DNA of 43,442 bases, taken from Nocardioides sp. GTDB lineage: Bacteria; Actinomycetota; Actinomycetes; Propionibacteriales; Nocardioidaceae. Made by a program: the position numbers and the translations under genes. Position 1 is the first letter of the stretch, and each line of letters begins with the position of its first letter. The notes under the pieces were generated by a model. That model had not been told where the DNA came from. It was given only the letters and a program-made list of their open reading frames with translations, and searched no databases. Below are positions 8,995-16,336 of this stretch, one piece after another. The DNA is taken from assembly GCF_016462705.1 (NCBI RefSeq), contig NZ_JAEMSS010000009.1, forward strand, positions 1-43,442. The letters are read 5' to 3'.

Positions 8995-9875
8995 CCAGGA
9001 AGCCCCGCGACAAGCGGATGACCATCGACGAGGTCGTCGCCGAGCTCGAGAGCGGCATGACCATCGGCATCGGCGGCTGGGGACCGCGGCGCAAGCCGAT
9101 GGCCCTGGTCCGCGCGATCCTCCGGTCCGACCTGGAGGACCTCACCCTGGTCAGCTGGGGCGGCGCCGACGTCGGCCTGCTCACCCGGGCCGGCAAGGTC
9201 CGCAAGCTCGTCTACGCGTTCGTCTCCCTCGACTCGATCCCGCTGGAGCCCAACTTCCAGCGGGCCCGCCAGGCGGGCACGATCCCCGAGGTCGTCGAGC
9301 TCGACGAGGGCATGTTCCAGACCGGCCTGCGCGCGGCCGCCCAACGGCTGCCGTTCCTGCCGATGCGGGCCGGCCTCGGCTCGGACGTCCTGGTCAACAA
9401 CCCGTGGATCCGGACGGTCACGTCGCCGTACGACGACGCCGAGGAGCTGGTCGCCGTCCCCGCGCTGAAGCTGGACGTGGCCCTGGTGCACCTCAACCGG
9501 GCCGACATGCACGGCAACGCGACCTACCTCGGCCCCGACCCCTACTTCGACGACCTCTTCTGCATGGCCGCCGACCGGGCGTACGTCTCCGTCGAGCAGG
9601 TCGTCGACACCGCCGGGCTGACCGTCGACACCCCGGTGCAGCGGCTGCTGCTCAGCCGGATGATGGTCACCGGTGTGGTCGAGACACCCCGTGGCGCGCA
9701 CTTCACCACGTGCACCCCTGACTACGAGCGGGACGAGCGGTTCCAGAAGGCGTACGCCGCCGCGGCGTCCGGCAGCGACGAGGACTGGACGGCCTTCGAG
9801 GAGCGGTTCCTGTCCGGCGACGAGGCGGCCTACCAGGCCGCGGTCGACGCCTTCGCCGAGGAGGCAGCCCAGTGA
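8991..9875 (+). CDS. ipdA: Ring-C hydrolase alpha subunit IpdA (CoA-transferase fold)
   Basis: Large subunit of IpdAB, a class I CoA-transferase homologue that works as a hydrolase opening ring C of the COCHEA-CoA intermediate. Length 294, close to the 292 of M. tuberculosis IpdA. The N-terminal GIGGWGPRRKPM loop (26-37) fits the family's CoA-binding region. The VVELDEGMF block (101-109) should contain the glutamate shown to be essential in rhodococcal IpdA. I assign this by alignment from memory, so the exact residue (103 or 106) is uncertain. It overlaps echA20 by 4 nt upstream and ipdB by 4 nt downstream. Confidence 0.92.
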   Translation: MTRKPRDKRMTIDEVVAELESGMTIGIGGWGPRRKPMALVRAILRSDLEDLTLVSWGGADVGLLTRAGKVRKLVYAFVSLDSIPLEPNFQRARQAGTIPEVVELDEGMFQTGLRAAAQRLPFLPMRAGLGSDVLVNNPWIRTVTSPYDDAEELVAVPALKLDVALVHLNRADMHGNATYLGPDPYFDDLFCMAADRAYVSVEQVVDTAGLTVDTPVQRLLLSRMMVTGVVETPRGAHFTTCTPDYERDERFQKAYAAAASGSDEDWTAFEERFLSGDEAAYQAAVDAFAEEAAQ

Positions 9876-10633
9876 GCGACATGACCCGGGCGGACGTGTG
9901 CGCCGCCGCCATCGCCGACGCGTTCAAGGACGACGGCGAGATCTTCGCCAGCCCGATGGGCCTGCTCCCGATGCTCGGCGTCCGGCTGGCCAGGCTGACC
10001 AGCAACCCGGACCTGGTGATCTCCGACGGGGAGTCGCTCTTCCTCGCCGGCACTCCCCCACTGTTCGCCAAGGGTGACGTGGTCGAGGGCTGGATCCCCT
10101 TCCGCAAGGTGTTCGACGTGGTGGCCTACGGCAAGCGGCACGTGATGATGGGCGCGACCCAGGTCGACAAGCACGGCAACCAGAACATCTCCGCCATCGG
10201 CGACTTCGCCAGGCCGAAGCGGCAGCTGCTCGGCTCGCGCGGCGCTCCGGGCAACACGGTCAACAACCGCACGTCCTACTGGGTGCCCAAGCACTCGCCC
10301 CGGGTCTTCGTCGAGGCCGTCGACATCGTCTCCGGCGTCGGTCCCGCCCGCGCCAAGGCCGCGGGCGCCGGGGCCGCGCGCTACAACGACATCCACCGGA
10401 TCGTCTCCAACCTGGGGGTCTTCGACGTCAAGGGTCCCGACGACACCGTGCGACTCCTCTCCGTGCACCCCGGTGTGACCGTCGACGAGGTCCGGGGCAA
10501 CACCGGCTTCGACCTCGCGGTGGACGGCGACGTACCCACCACCCGGGAGCCCTCCATGGAGGAGCTGATCGTGATCCGAGAGGTGCTCGACCCGAAGGGC
10601 CTGCGCTTCAAGGAGGTCCCCGACGGTGCTTGA
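9872..10633 (+). CDS. ipdB: Ring-C hydrolase beta subunit IpdB
   Basis: Small subunit partner of IpdA, 253 residues. Class I CoA-transferase beta-chain features are visible: SDGES at about 51-55 where true transferases carry a SENG-type motif, then GKRHVMMGATQVDKHGN (87-103). The altered motif agrees with a hydrolase rather than a transferase. The GTG start overlaps the ipdA stop by 4 nt and its stop overlaps ipdC by 8 nt, implying tightly coupled translation and near-stoichiometric subunits. Confidence 0.92.
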   Translation: MSDMTRADVCAAAIADAFKDDGEIFASPMGLLPMLGVRLARLTSNPDLVISDGESLFLAGTPPLFAKGDVVEGWIPFRKVFDVVAYGKRHVMMGATQVDKHGNQNISAIGDFARPKRQLLGSRGAPGNTVNNRTSYWVPKHSPRVFVEAVDIVSGVGPARAKAAGAGAARYNDIHRIVSNLGVFDVKGPDDTVRLLSVHPGVTVDEVRGNTGFDLAVDGDVPTTREPSMEELIVIREVLDPKGLRFKEVPDGA

Positions 10634-11693
10634 GCAGCTCATCAGGACCCCGCTCACCGAGCTCACCGGCGTCCGCCACCCGGTCGTGCAGACCGGCATG
10701 GGCTGGGTGTCCGGTCCCCGGCTGGTCAGCGGCACCGCGAACGCCGGTGGGCTCGGCATCCTGGCCAGCGCGACCATGTCGTTCGAGGAGCTCGAGCGCG
10801 CGATCCTCGAGGTCAAGAGCCGCACCGACCAGCCGTTCGGCGTCAACCTTCGCGCGGACGCCGCGGACGCCCCCGACCGCTGCGACCTGCTCATCAAGCA
10901 CGGCGTCAAGGTGGCCTCGTTCGCCCTGGCGCCCAAGCAGGAGCTCATCAAGAAGCTCAAGGACCACGGGGTCGTCGTGATGCCGTCGATCGGCGCGGCC
11001 AAGCACGCCGTGAAGGTGGCGGGCTGGGGCGCCGACGCCGTGATGATCCAAGGCGGCGAGGGCGGTGGCCACACCGGTCCGGTCCCGACCACCCTGCTGC
11101 TGCCGACCGTCCTCGATGCCGTCGACATCCCCGTGGTGGCCGCCGGTGGCTTCTTCGACGGCCGCGGCCTGGCGGCCGCGCTGTCCTACGGCGCCGCGGG
11201 CGTCGGCATGGGCACCCGCTTCCTGCTCACCCGCGACAGCGCGGTGCCGGACGCCGTCAAGCAGCTCTACCTCGACACGGACCTCACCGGCACGGTCGTG
11301 ACGGCCAAGGTCGACGGCATGCCGCACCGCATGCTGCGCACCGAGCTGGTCGAGTCGCTCGAGGAGACCTCCGCGGTCCGCCGGATGGGCCCGACCATGA
11401 GGCGGACCCTGGAGTTCAAGCGGGAGTCCGGCATGTCCTGGGCCGCCCTGCTCAAGGACGGCCGCGCGATGCGCAGGACCCAGGGCCGCACCCTCGGCCA
11501 GATGGCGCTCGCCGCCAACACCCCCACCATGCTCAAGTCCGGGCTGGTCGACGGCGACACCGACGCCGGTGTGCTCGCGTCGGGCCAGGTGGTCGGCGTG
11601 ATCGACGACCTGCCGACCTGCGAGGAGCTCGTCGACCGGATCGTCCTGCGCGCGGTCGACGAGCTGCGCCGCGCGTCGTCGTACGTCCTCTGA
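10626..11693 (+). CDS. ipdC: NAD(P)H-dependent flavin oxidoreductase IpdC
   Basis: A nitronate-monooxygenase-fold FMN enzyme that acts on an unsaturated indanone-propionyl-CoA intermediate before ring opening. It has 355 residues. Family motifs are GGEGGGHTG (near 143-151) and the phosphate-binding AAGGFFDGRGLAAALSYGA stretch (from about 177). The GTG start lies inside the end of ipdB (8-nt overlap). The last 50 bases form a 13-bp self-complementary arm pair (CTCGTCGACCG...CGGTCGACGAG), and a diverged copy of this end recurs at 13256-13333. Last gene of the echA20 operon. Confidence 0.9.
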   Translation: MLEQLIRTPLTELTGVRHPVVQTGMGWVSGPRLVSGTANAGGLGILASATMSFEELERAILEVKSRTDQPFGVNLRADAADAPDRCDLLIKHGVKVASFALAPKQELIKKLKDHGVVVMPSIGAAKHAVKVAGWGADAVMIQGGEGGGHTGPVPTTLLLPTVLDAVDIPVVAAGGFFDGRGLAAALSYGAAGVGMGTRFLLTRDSAVPDAVKQLYLDTDLTGTVVTAKVDGMPHRMLRTELVESLEETSAVRRMGPTMRRTLEFKRESGMSWAALLKDGRAMRRTQGRTLGQMALAANTPTMLKSGLVDGDTDAGVLASGQVVGVIDDLPTCEELVDRIVLRAVDELRRASSYVL

Positions 11694-11808
11694 GCCCGAT
11701 CGCCCTAGCGGTTCGTCAGCGAGGGCAACACCCCCCAACTGGGTAGTTGCGCGGCCGAGGACCCGATTGCAGAGTGAGTCTTCCTACTGGTCACAGGAAG
11801 GCTCAACC

Positions 11809-12537
11809 ATGTCCTCAGCCCTCAAGAGGGTGCACTCGGCCACCGGCACGGTGGCTCTGGTCCTGGCGCTCCTCGCGCTGCTCGCGTCGGCGGCCGGCGT
11901 CGGCTACGCAGCGGGCCAGATCGGCACCAGCGACATCAAGAACAACGCCATCACGGCACCGAAGATCAAGAAGAACGCGGTCACCACCAAGAAGATCAAG
12001 AAGAACGCCGTCGCCGGCAAGAAGATCAAGGACGGCTCGGTGACCCCGGCGGACCTCGCCCCGCAGGAGGCGCAGCGCAAGCCGGTGCTCGGCAACGGCG
12101 GCGAGGGCGACTGCGTCTGGCAGAGCGGCGAGGTCGAGGTCCCGGGCGTCGGGGCTCCGACCTACCGCCTGGACCGCAACGGCCGGGTGATCCTCACCGG
12201 CATCGTCGTGGCCACTGACGGACCGGGCGGCGACGGGAGCTGCGATCCCGGCGACGCCGGCCAGGCATCGGACGGGATCGCCTTCACGCTGCCGGCCGGC
12301 TACATCCCCGCCAAGAACCAGTTCTTCCTGTCGGTCGGCGGAGAGATGATCATCACCGGCCCGCAGGGCTTCAACGCGCCCGGGTTCTCACTGCCCGCCG
12401 GGGTCGTGTTCGCGGACGATGCGGCGATCCTCGACGGCATCGAGTTCGACCCGGCGGGCTCCAGCGTGGTCGTGGCCAAGACGAAGGCGTCGGGACGCTG
12501 GACCGGCACTGCCCTCAAGCCGTCCATGGGGGGCTGA
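11809..12537 (+). CDS. Exported 10-residue-repeat protein, paralogue 1
   Basis: Not a family I can name. The 242-residue protein starts with one hydrophobic segment (TVALVLALLALLASAAGVGY, about 13-32) that can act as signal peptide or anchor. Next come about four 10-residue units rich in Lys and Asn (NAITAPKIKK, NAVTTKKIKK, NAVAGKKIKD, GSVTPADLAP). A C-terminal domain of about 140 residues then has a conserved Cys pair (GDCVWQ and GSCDPGDAG). The ATG has AGGAAGG 7 nt upstream. It is followed after 3 nt by paralogue 2. Likely surface-exposed. A link to sterols is only positional. Confidence 0.75.
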   Translation: MSSALKRVHSATGTVALVLALLALLASAAGVGYAAGQIGTSDIKNNAITAPKIKKNAVTTKKIKKNAVAGKKIKDGSVTPADLAPQEAQRKPVLGNGGEGDCVWQSGEVEVPGVGAPTYRLDRNGRVILTGIVVATDGPGGDGSCDPGDAGQASDGIAFTLPAGYIPAKNQFFLSVGGEMIITGPQGFNAPGFSLPAGVVFADDAAILDGIEFDPAGSSVVVAKTKASGRWTGTALKPSMGG

Positions 12538-12540
12538 CGC

Positions 12541-13251
12541 ATGTCCTCGACCCTCACCCGGCTCCGCTCGTCCGCGGGCACGGTCGCTCTCGCTCTCGCC
12601 CTCGTGGCACTGGTCGCGTCGGCGGCCGGCGTCGGCTACGCAGCGAGCCAGATCGGCACCAACGACATCAAGAACAACGCCATCACGGCACCGAAGATCA
12701 AGAAGAACGCGGTCACCACCAAGAAGATCAAGAAGAACGCCGTCACCGGCAAGAAGATCAAGGACGGCTCGGTGACCCCGGCGGACCTGGCCCCGCAGGA
12801 GGCGCAGCACAAGCCCGTGCTCGGCAACGGCGGCGAGGGCGACTGCGCCTGGCAGAGCGGCGAGGTCGTGATCCCGGGCGTCGGGGCGCCGACGTACCGC
12901 CTGGACCGCGACGGCCGGGTGGTCCTGACCGGGTTCGCCATCGGAGCCAACGGGGCGGGCGGCGACGCCGACTGCGACTCCGGCGACGCCGGGCAGGTGT
13001 CGGACGGGATCGCGTTCACGCTGCCGGCGGGCTTCATGCCCGCCAAGACGCAGTACCTCTTCTCGCTCTCGGGCTTCCTCGTGATCGCGGGACCTCAGGG
13101 GTTCAGCGTGCCTGGTCTCACCCTGCCACCCGGTGCGGTGTTCGGTGACGGCGCGGTGCTGCTCGACGGCGTCGAGTTCGACCCAGCCGGCTCCGACGTC
13201 GTCGTCGCCAAGATGCAGGCCTCGGGTCGCTGGAGCGGCAACCTCCTGTAG
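12541..13251 (+). CDS. Exported 10-residue-repeat protein, paralogue 2
   Basis: A 236-residue paralogue of the preceding gene with the same plan: hydrophobic N-terminal segment, KNNAITAPKIKKNAVTTKKI ladder, then the GDCAWQ / DCDSGDAG Cys-pair domain. The repeat-coding DNA is almost identical to paralogue 1 over roughly 170 bp while the rest has drifted, as expected for tandem duplication with partial homogenisation. The ATG lies 3 nt after the upstream stop, with a G-rich Shine-Dalgarno at the end of that gene, so the two are co-transcribed. Function unknown. Confidence 0.75.
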   Translation: MSSTLTRLRSSAGTVALALALVALVASAAGVGYAASQIGTNDIKNNAITAPKIKKNAVTTKKIKKNAVTGKKIKDGSVTPADLAPQEAQHKPVLGNGGEGDCAWQSGEVVIPGVGAPTYRLDRDGRVVLTGFAIGANGAGGDADCDSGDAGQVSDGIAFTLPAGFMPAKTQYLFSLSGFLVIAGPQGFSVPGLTLPPGAVFGDGAVLLDGVEFDPAGSDVVVAKMQASGRWSGNLL

Positions 13252-13255
13252 CAAC

Positions 13256-13333
13256 GAGGGGCTCGTCGACCGCATCGTCGCGAATGCGGTCGACGAGCTC
13301 CACGCCATCGGCTCGATCACATGTCCGTGCTGA
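13256..13333 (+). pseudogene. Diverged copy of the ipdC 3' end
   Basis: About 49 bases starting CGAGGGGCTCGTCGACCG match the ipdC end (from 11621) at roughly 80% by eye. The frame encodes EGLVDRIVANAVDEL against EELVDRIVLRAVDEL in IpdC. There is no start or upstream ipdC body, so it is a remnant. It places ipdC-tail sequence on both sides of the two repeat-protein genes. Confidence 0.6.
13261..13298. terminator. Bidirectional hairpin terminator
   Basis: A perfect 15-bp stem (GCTCGTCGACCGCAT / ATGCGGTCGACGAGC) with an 8-nt loop lies between the convergent ends of paralogue 2 and the GNAT gene. It is built from the ipdC-tail remnant and could terminate both genes. No T tract is present. Confidence 0.6.
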
Positions 13334-14324
13334 GCCGGTCCACTCCTCGCTGGTAGTCGATCTCCCGACCCATGACCCGGTAGCCGAGCTGCTCGTTGAC
13401 GCCGACCATGTGCGCGTTCGACTCGGCGTTCCAGGTGTCGATGGAGACGATCTGCGGCTCGACGTCGCGCAGCCAGAGGTTCATGTCGACCTTCAGCAGC
13501 AGCCCCAGCCGATGCCCACGATGGCGGCCGACGACGGAGGTGTCGTGCTGCTCGGCGAGCTCCGGCCGCTCGCCGTCGACCACCACGACGCTGTGGCCGG
13601 CCAGCTCTCCGGTCTCCCGGTGCCGCGCGAGGACGCGGTAGAGGCGATAGCCGCGGGCCTGCTGGGCGACCTCGTAGGCACGGATCCGCTCGGGCGGGAA
13701 CACCTCGTCCTCGATGTCGAGGTCGTCGGTCGGAGCGTCGTTGATGGAGGCGGACAGCGCCGCCACGGCCTCGAGCTCGTCGTCGGGGGTGGCGCCCGCG
13801 CGGCGGACGAGCTCGTACTCACGGGTGAAGGACCGTGCCTCGTCGTACCGGGCCCGCAGCTCGCCGAAGTCGATGTCGGTCAGCACCTGCCGGCGGTTGA
13901 CGGCCACGCTCTTGGGCTCGAACCCGTGCCGGGCCGCGAACGCGGCCGAGGTCTCGGACTCCCAGGCGTCGACACCGAACGACGTGCGCCCGCGGGCCCG
14001 CCCCGCGGCGACGACCGCCTCCAGCATCTGGCTGCCCAGCCCTCGCCTCCGGTGCGCCGGATGCACCTTGCACCCGACCCAGGCGAGGTGCAGGTTGTCG
14101 TACTCGGAGGTGGACAGCGTGCCGAAGGCCACCGGCACCCCGGCCTCGGTCCCGAGGAAGGGCGTGTCCGGCTCGCCGTCCCAGCCGTGGCGGAAGTGCC
14201 CCTCGGCCTGCCGCACGGTCAGCGGGTGCACCCACGGGGAGTCGGCTTCCTGGACAGCGTTGCGGAGGTCGACGTACGCCGCGAGCGCGGCGGCGTCGTC
14301 GGGCCCGAACGGGACGATGTCCAT
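13317..14324 (-). CDS. Double-GNAT-domain N-acetyltransferase
   Basis: A 335-residue protein with two GNAT folds. The first (about 1-160) shows the acetyl-CoA loop VHPAHRRRGLGSQML near 87-101. The second (about 180-330) has VVGRHRGHRLGLLLK followed by NAESNAHMVGVNEQLGYRV, typical of the C-terminal GNAT half. The substrate cannot be told. I start it at the ATG giving MDIVPFGPDD, a usual GNAT opening; a GTG 18 nt upstream (14342) is the alternative. It is convergent with the repeat-protein gene and shares its terminator. It separates the two pairs of repeat-protein genes and shows no sterol-regulon operator. Confidence 0.8.
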   Translation of the reverse strand: MDIVPFGPDDAAALAAYVDLRNAVQEADSPWVHPLTVRQAEGHFRHGWDGEPDTPFLGTEAGVPVAFGTLSTSEYDNLHLAWVGCKVHPAHRRRGLGSQMLEAVVAAGRARGRTSFGVDAWESETSAAFAARHGFEPKSVAVNRRQVLTDIDFGELRARYDEARSFTREYELVRRAGATPDDELEAVAALSASINDAPTDDLDIEDEVFPPERIRAYEVAQQARGYRLYRVLARHRETGELAGHSVVVVDGERPELAEQHDTSVVGRHRGHRLGLLLKVDMNLWLRDVEPQIVSIDTWNAESNAHMVGVNEQLGYRVMGREIDYQRGVDRLSTDM

Positions 14325-14474
14325 GCGTCCAGGGTGCGCCACCCGACCGGACGGCCGCCACCGGGGTTCCTGGCGACGGCCGCCCTGGCGACTCAGCTCA
14401 GCTCACGGTGGGCGCCGGGTCGTCGACGACGAACGACGTCGCAGCGAGCTGTCGGCGCTGGGCGGTTCGGCAAC

Positions 14475-14488
14475 GAGAACCCGTTCCA
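14475..14488. promoter_or_regulatory. Possible KstR-type box upstream of repeat-protein paralogue 3
   Basis: GAGAACCCGTTCCA keeps the palindromic core GAAC-nn-GTTC and the final A of TnnAACnnGTTnnA, with the first T replaced by G exactly as at 2800-2813. A weak -10-like CATAAC follows at 14495-14500. It lies 111 bp before the ATG at 14600. A chance match is possible. Confidence 0.35.
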
Positions 14489-14599
14489 GAAACGCATAAC
14501 ACCTCCAGCGTGCTTCCACAAGACCCCAGATGCGCGATTGCGCCCGAGGGCTCGACGTCGCAGATTGGACTGTTCGCTTCCCGCACCTGGAGGACTGAG

Positions 14600-15334
14600 A
14601 TGAACCAAGCGCTCCGACGCATCCACCCGGCGGTCACCATGGTCGCCCTCTGCATCTCGCTGCTGGCGCTGGTCGCCGCGGCAGCCGGCGCCGGCTACGC
14701 CGCCGCCACCATCGGCACCGCCCAGCTGAAGAACAACGCCGTGACCGAACCCAAGATCGCCAAGAACGCGGTCACCGCGAAGAAGATCAAGAAGAACGCC
14801 GTCACCACCAAGAAGGTCAAGAACGGGTCCCTGTCCGCCGCCGACATGGTGGCCGAGGAGAAGCAGGTCGCCCCGACCCTCAGCAACGGCGGCGAAGGCG
14901 ACTGCGCCTGGCAGGGCCTCGGCGCGCTCGTGTCCGGAGTCGGGCTCCCGACCTACCGCAAGGACCGCTTCGGCACCATCCACCTCGACGGCGGAGCCAC
15001 CGCCCTCGACGGCGCCGGCGGGGACGGTGACTGTGACCCCAGCGACCCGGGCCAGACATCGGACGCCATCGCGTTCATCCTTCCCGCCGCCTACATCCCC
15101 GCCAAGACCCAGCTCTTCGGCGGTATCGGTGGACTCGCCATCGTCGCCGGACCGACAGGCGCCACCTTCAGCGGCGGCTCCTTCCCGCCCGGGGCGGTCG
15201 TGGGCGTCTCGGGCGGCATCGTGCTGCTCGACGGGGCCAGCTTCGAGCCGGTCGGGTCTCCGGTCGTGCTCCCCAAGGTGAGCAAGGCGACGAAGAAGCA
15301 GGGCGACCTGCGCAAGGCGCTGGGCCTCGACTGA
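14600..15334 (+). CDS. Exported 10-residue-repeat protein, paralogue 3
   Basis: A 244-residue member of the same unnamed family: N-terminal hydrophobic segment (TMVALCISLLALVAAAAGAGY), a ladder NAVTEPKIAK-NAVTAKKIKK-NAVTTKKVKN-GSLSAADMVA, and a C-terminal domain with the Cys pair GDCAWQ / GDCDPSDPG. The C-terminus is basic (KVSKATKKQGDLRK). The ATG has GGAGG upstream. From 14648 to 15124 the DNA is identical to paralogue 4, while both gene ends differ. It is followed by a strong hairpin terminator, so it is probably monocistronic. The 275 bases before it hold only the possible KstR box and a leader segment shared with paralogue 4. Confidence 0.75.
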   Translation: MNQALRRIHPAVTMVALCISLLALVAAAAGAGYAAATIGTAQLKNNAVTEPKIAKNAVTAKKIKKNAVTTKKVKNGSLSAADMVAEEKQVAPTLSNGGEGDCAWQGLGALVSGVGLPTYRKDRFGTIHLDGGATALDGAGGDGDCDPSDPGQTSDAIAFILPAAYIPAKTQLFGGIGGLAIVAGPTGATFSGGSFPPGAVVGVSGGIVLLDGASFEPVGSPVVLPKVSKATKKQGDLRKALGLD

Positions 15335-15342
15335 CCCACGTC

Positions 15343-15371
15343 GGCGCGGCCGGGCCGTTCCCGGCCGCGCC
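15343..15371 (+). terminator. Hairpin terminator after paralogue 3
   Basis: A 12-bp GC-rich stem (GGCGCGGCCGGG / CCCGGCCGCGCC) with a 5-nt loop starts 8 bases after the stop codon. Confidence 0.75.
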
Positions 15372-15500
15372 GTCTCCCGATTACTGCTGTCTTCTGTTCG
15401 CAAGGTCCATCCGCACCTGGTGTCCGCTCGGCCGTTCTGCTGGACGGTCATCGTTGCGAGATTGGACCGTCCGCTGTCCGAGCCTGGAGGTCTCTCTGTC

Positions 15501-16235
15501 ATGGACTCTGTCCTTCGACGTCTACACCCCGCGATCACGATGGTCGCGCTCTGCATCTCGCTGCTGGCGCTGGTCGCCGCGGCAGCCGGCGCCGGCTACG
15601 CCGCCGCCACCATCGGCACCGCCCAGCTGAAGAACAACGCCGTGACCGAACCCAAGATCGCCAAGAACGCGGTCACCGCGAAGAAGATCAAGAAGAACGC
15701 CGTCACCACCAAGAAGGTCAAGAACGGGTCCCTGTCCGCCGCCGACATGGTGGCCGAGGAGAAGCAGGTCGCCCCGACCCTCAGCAACGGCGGCGAAGGC
15801 GACTGCGCCTGGCAGGGCCTCGGCGCGCTCGTGTCCGGAGTCGGGCTCCCGACCTACCGCAAGGACCGCTTCGGCACCATCCACCTCGACGGCGGAGCCA
15901 CCGCCCTCGACGGCGCCGGCGGGGACGGTGACTGTGACCCCAGCGACCCGGGCCAGACATCGGACGCCATCGCGTTCATCCTTCCCGCCGCCTACATCCC
16001 CGCCAAGACCCAGCTCTTCGGCGGTGGAGCCGGACTCGCCCTCGTCGCCGGGCCCGCAGGCACCACGTTCAGCGGGAGCTCGTTCCCGCCGGGGGCGGTC
16101 GTGGGTATCTCGGGCGGCATCGTGCTGCTCGACGGCGTCAGCTACGAGCCGGTCGGGTCCCCGGTCGTGCTCCCCAAGGTGAGCAGGGCGACGAAGAAGC
16201 AGGGCGACCTGCGCAAGGCCCTGGGCCTCGACTGA
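15501..16235 (+). CDS. Exported 10-residue-repeat protein, paralogue 4
   Basis: A 244-residue near-twin of paralogue 3; the protein differs at the first few residues and in the last third (for example GGGAGLALVAGPAGTTFSGSS). The middle about 477 bp are identical at DNA level, third codon positions included, which implies very recent duplication or gene conversion. The upstream segment ATTGGACCGTCCGCT, shortly before the CCTGGAGG Shine-Dalgarno, is also shared with paralogue 3 (ATTGGACTGTTCGCT), so the promoter region was duplicated too. It ends in its own hairpin and faces fadA6. Function unknown. Confidence 0.75.
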   Translation: MDSVLRRLHPAITMVALCISLLALVAAAAGAGYAAATIGTAQLKNNAVTEPKIAKNAVTAKKIKKNAVTTKKVKNGSLSAADMVAEEKQVAPTLSNGGEGDCAWQGLGALVSGVGLPTYRKDRFGTIHLDGGATALDGAGGDGDCDPSDPGQTSDAIAFILPAAYIPAKTQLFGGGAGLALVAGPAGTTFSGSSFPPGAVVGISGGIVLLDGVSYEPVGSPVVLPKVSRATKKQGDLRKALGLD

Positions 16236-16245
16236 CACACGTCGG

Positions 16246-16274
16246 CGCGGCCGGACCGTCCCGGTCCGGCCGCG
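16246..16274. terminator. Hairpin terminator between paralogue 4 and fadA6
   Basis: A 12-bp stem (CGCGGCCGGACC / GGTCCGGCCGCG) with a 5-nt loop lies between convergent genes. It is related in sequence to the terminator at 15343-15371, so the duplication unit included the terminator. Confidence 0.75.
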
Positions 16275-16336
16275 TCGGCGCGCGCTCCACACTGGTGCGC
16301 CGGTCGCACGGACCGGCGTACGACCGTTGCACGAGA

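Noticed and set aside
11930..12070. Lys/Asn ladder as a collagen-like or histone-tail-like domain
   Set aside because: No Gly-X-Y periodicity or SPKK/AAKK tail pattern. The period is 10 residues and follows an export signal.
13133..13333. Independent small gene ending at 13333
   Set aside because: It starts inside the repeat-protein gene in another frame, has no ribosome-binding site, and only its end resembles IpdC; treated as a remnant plus terminator.
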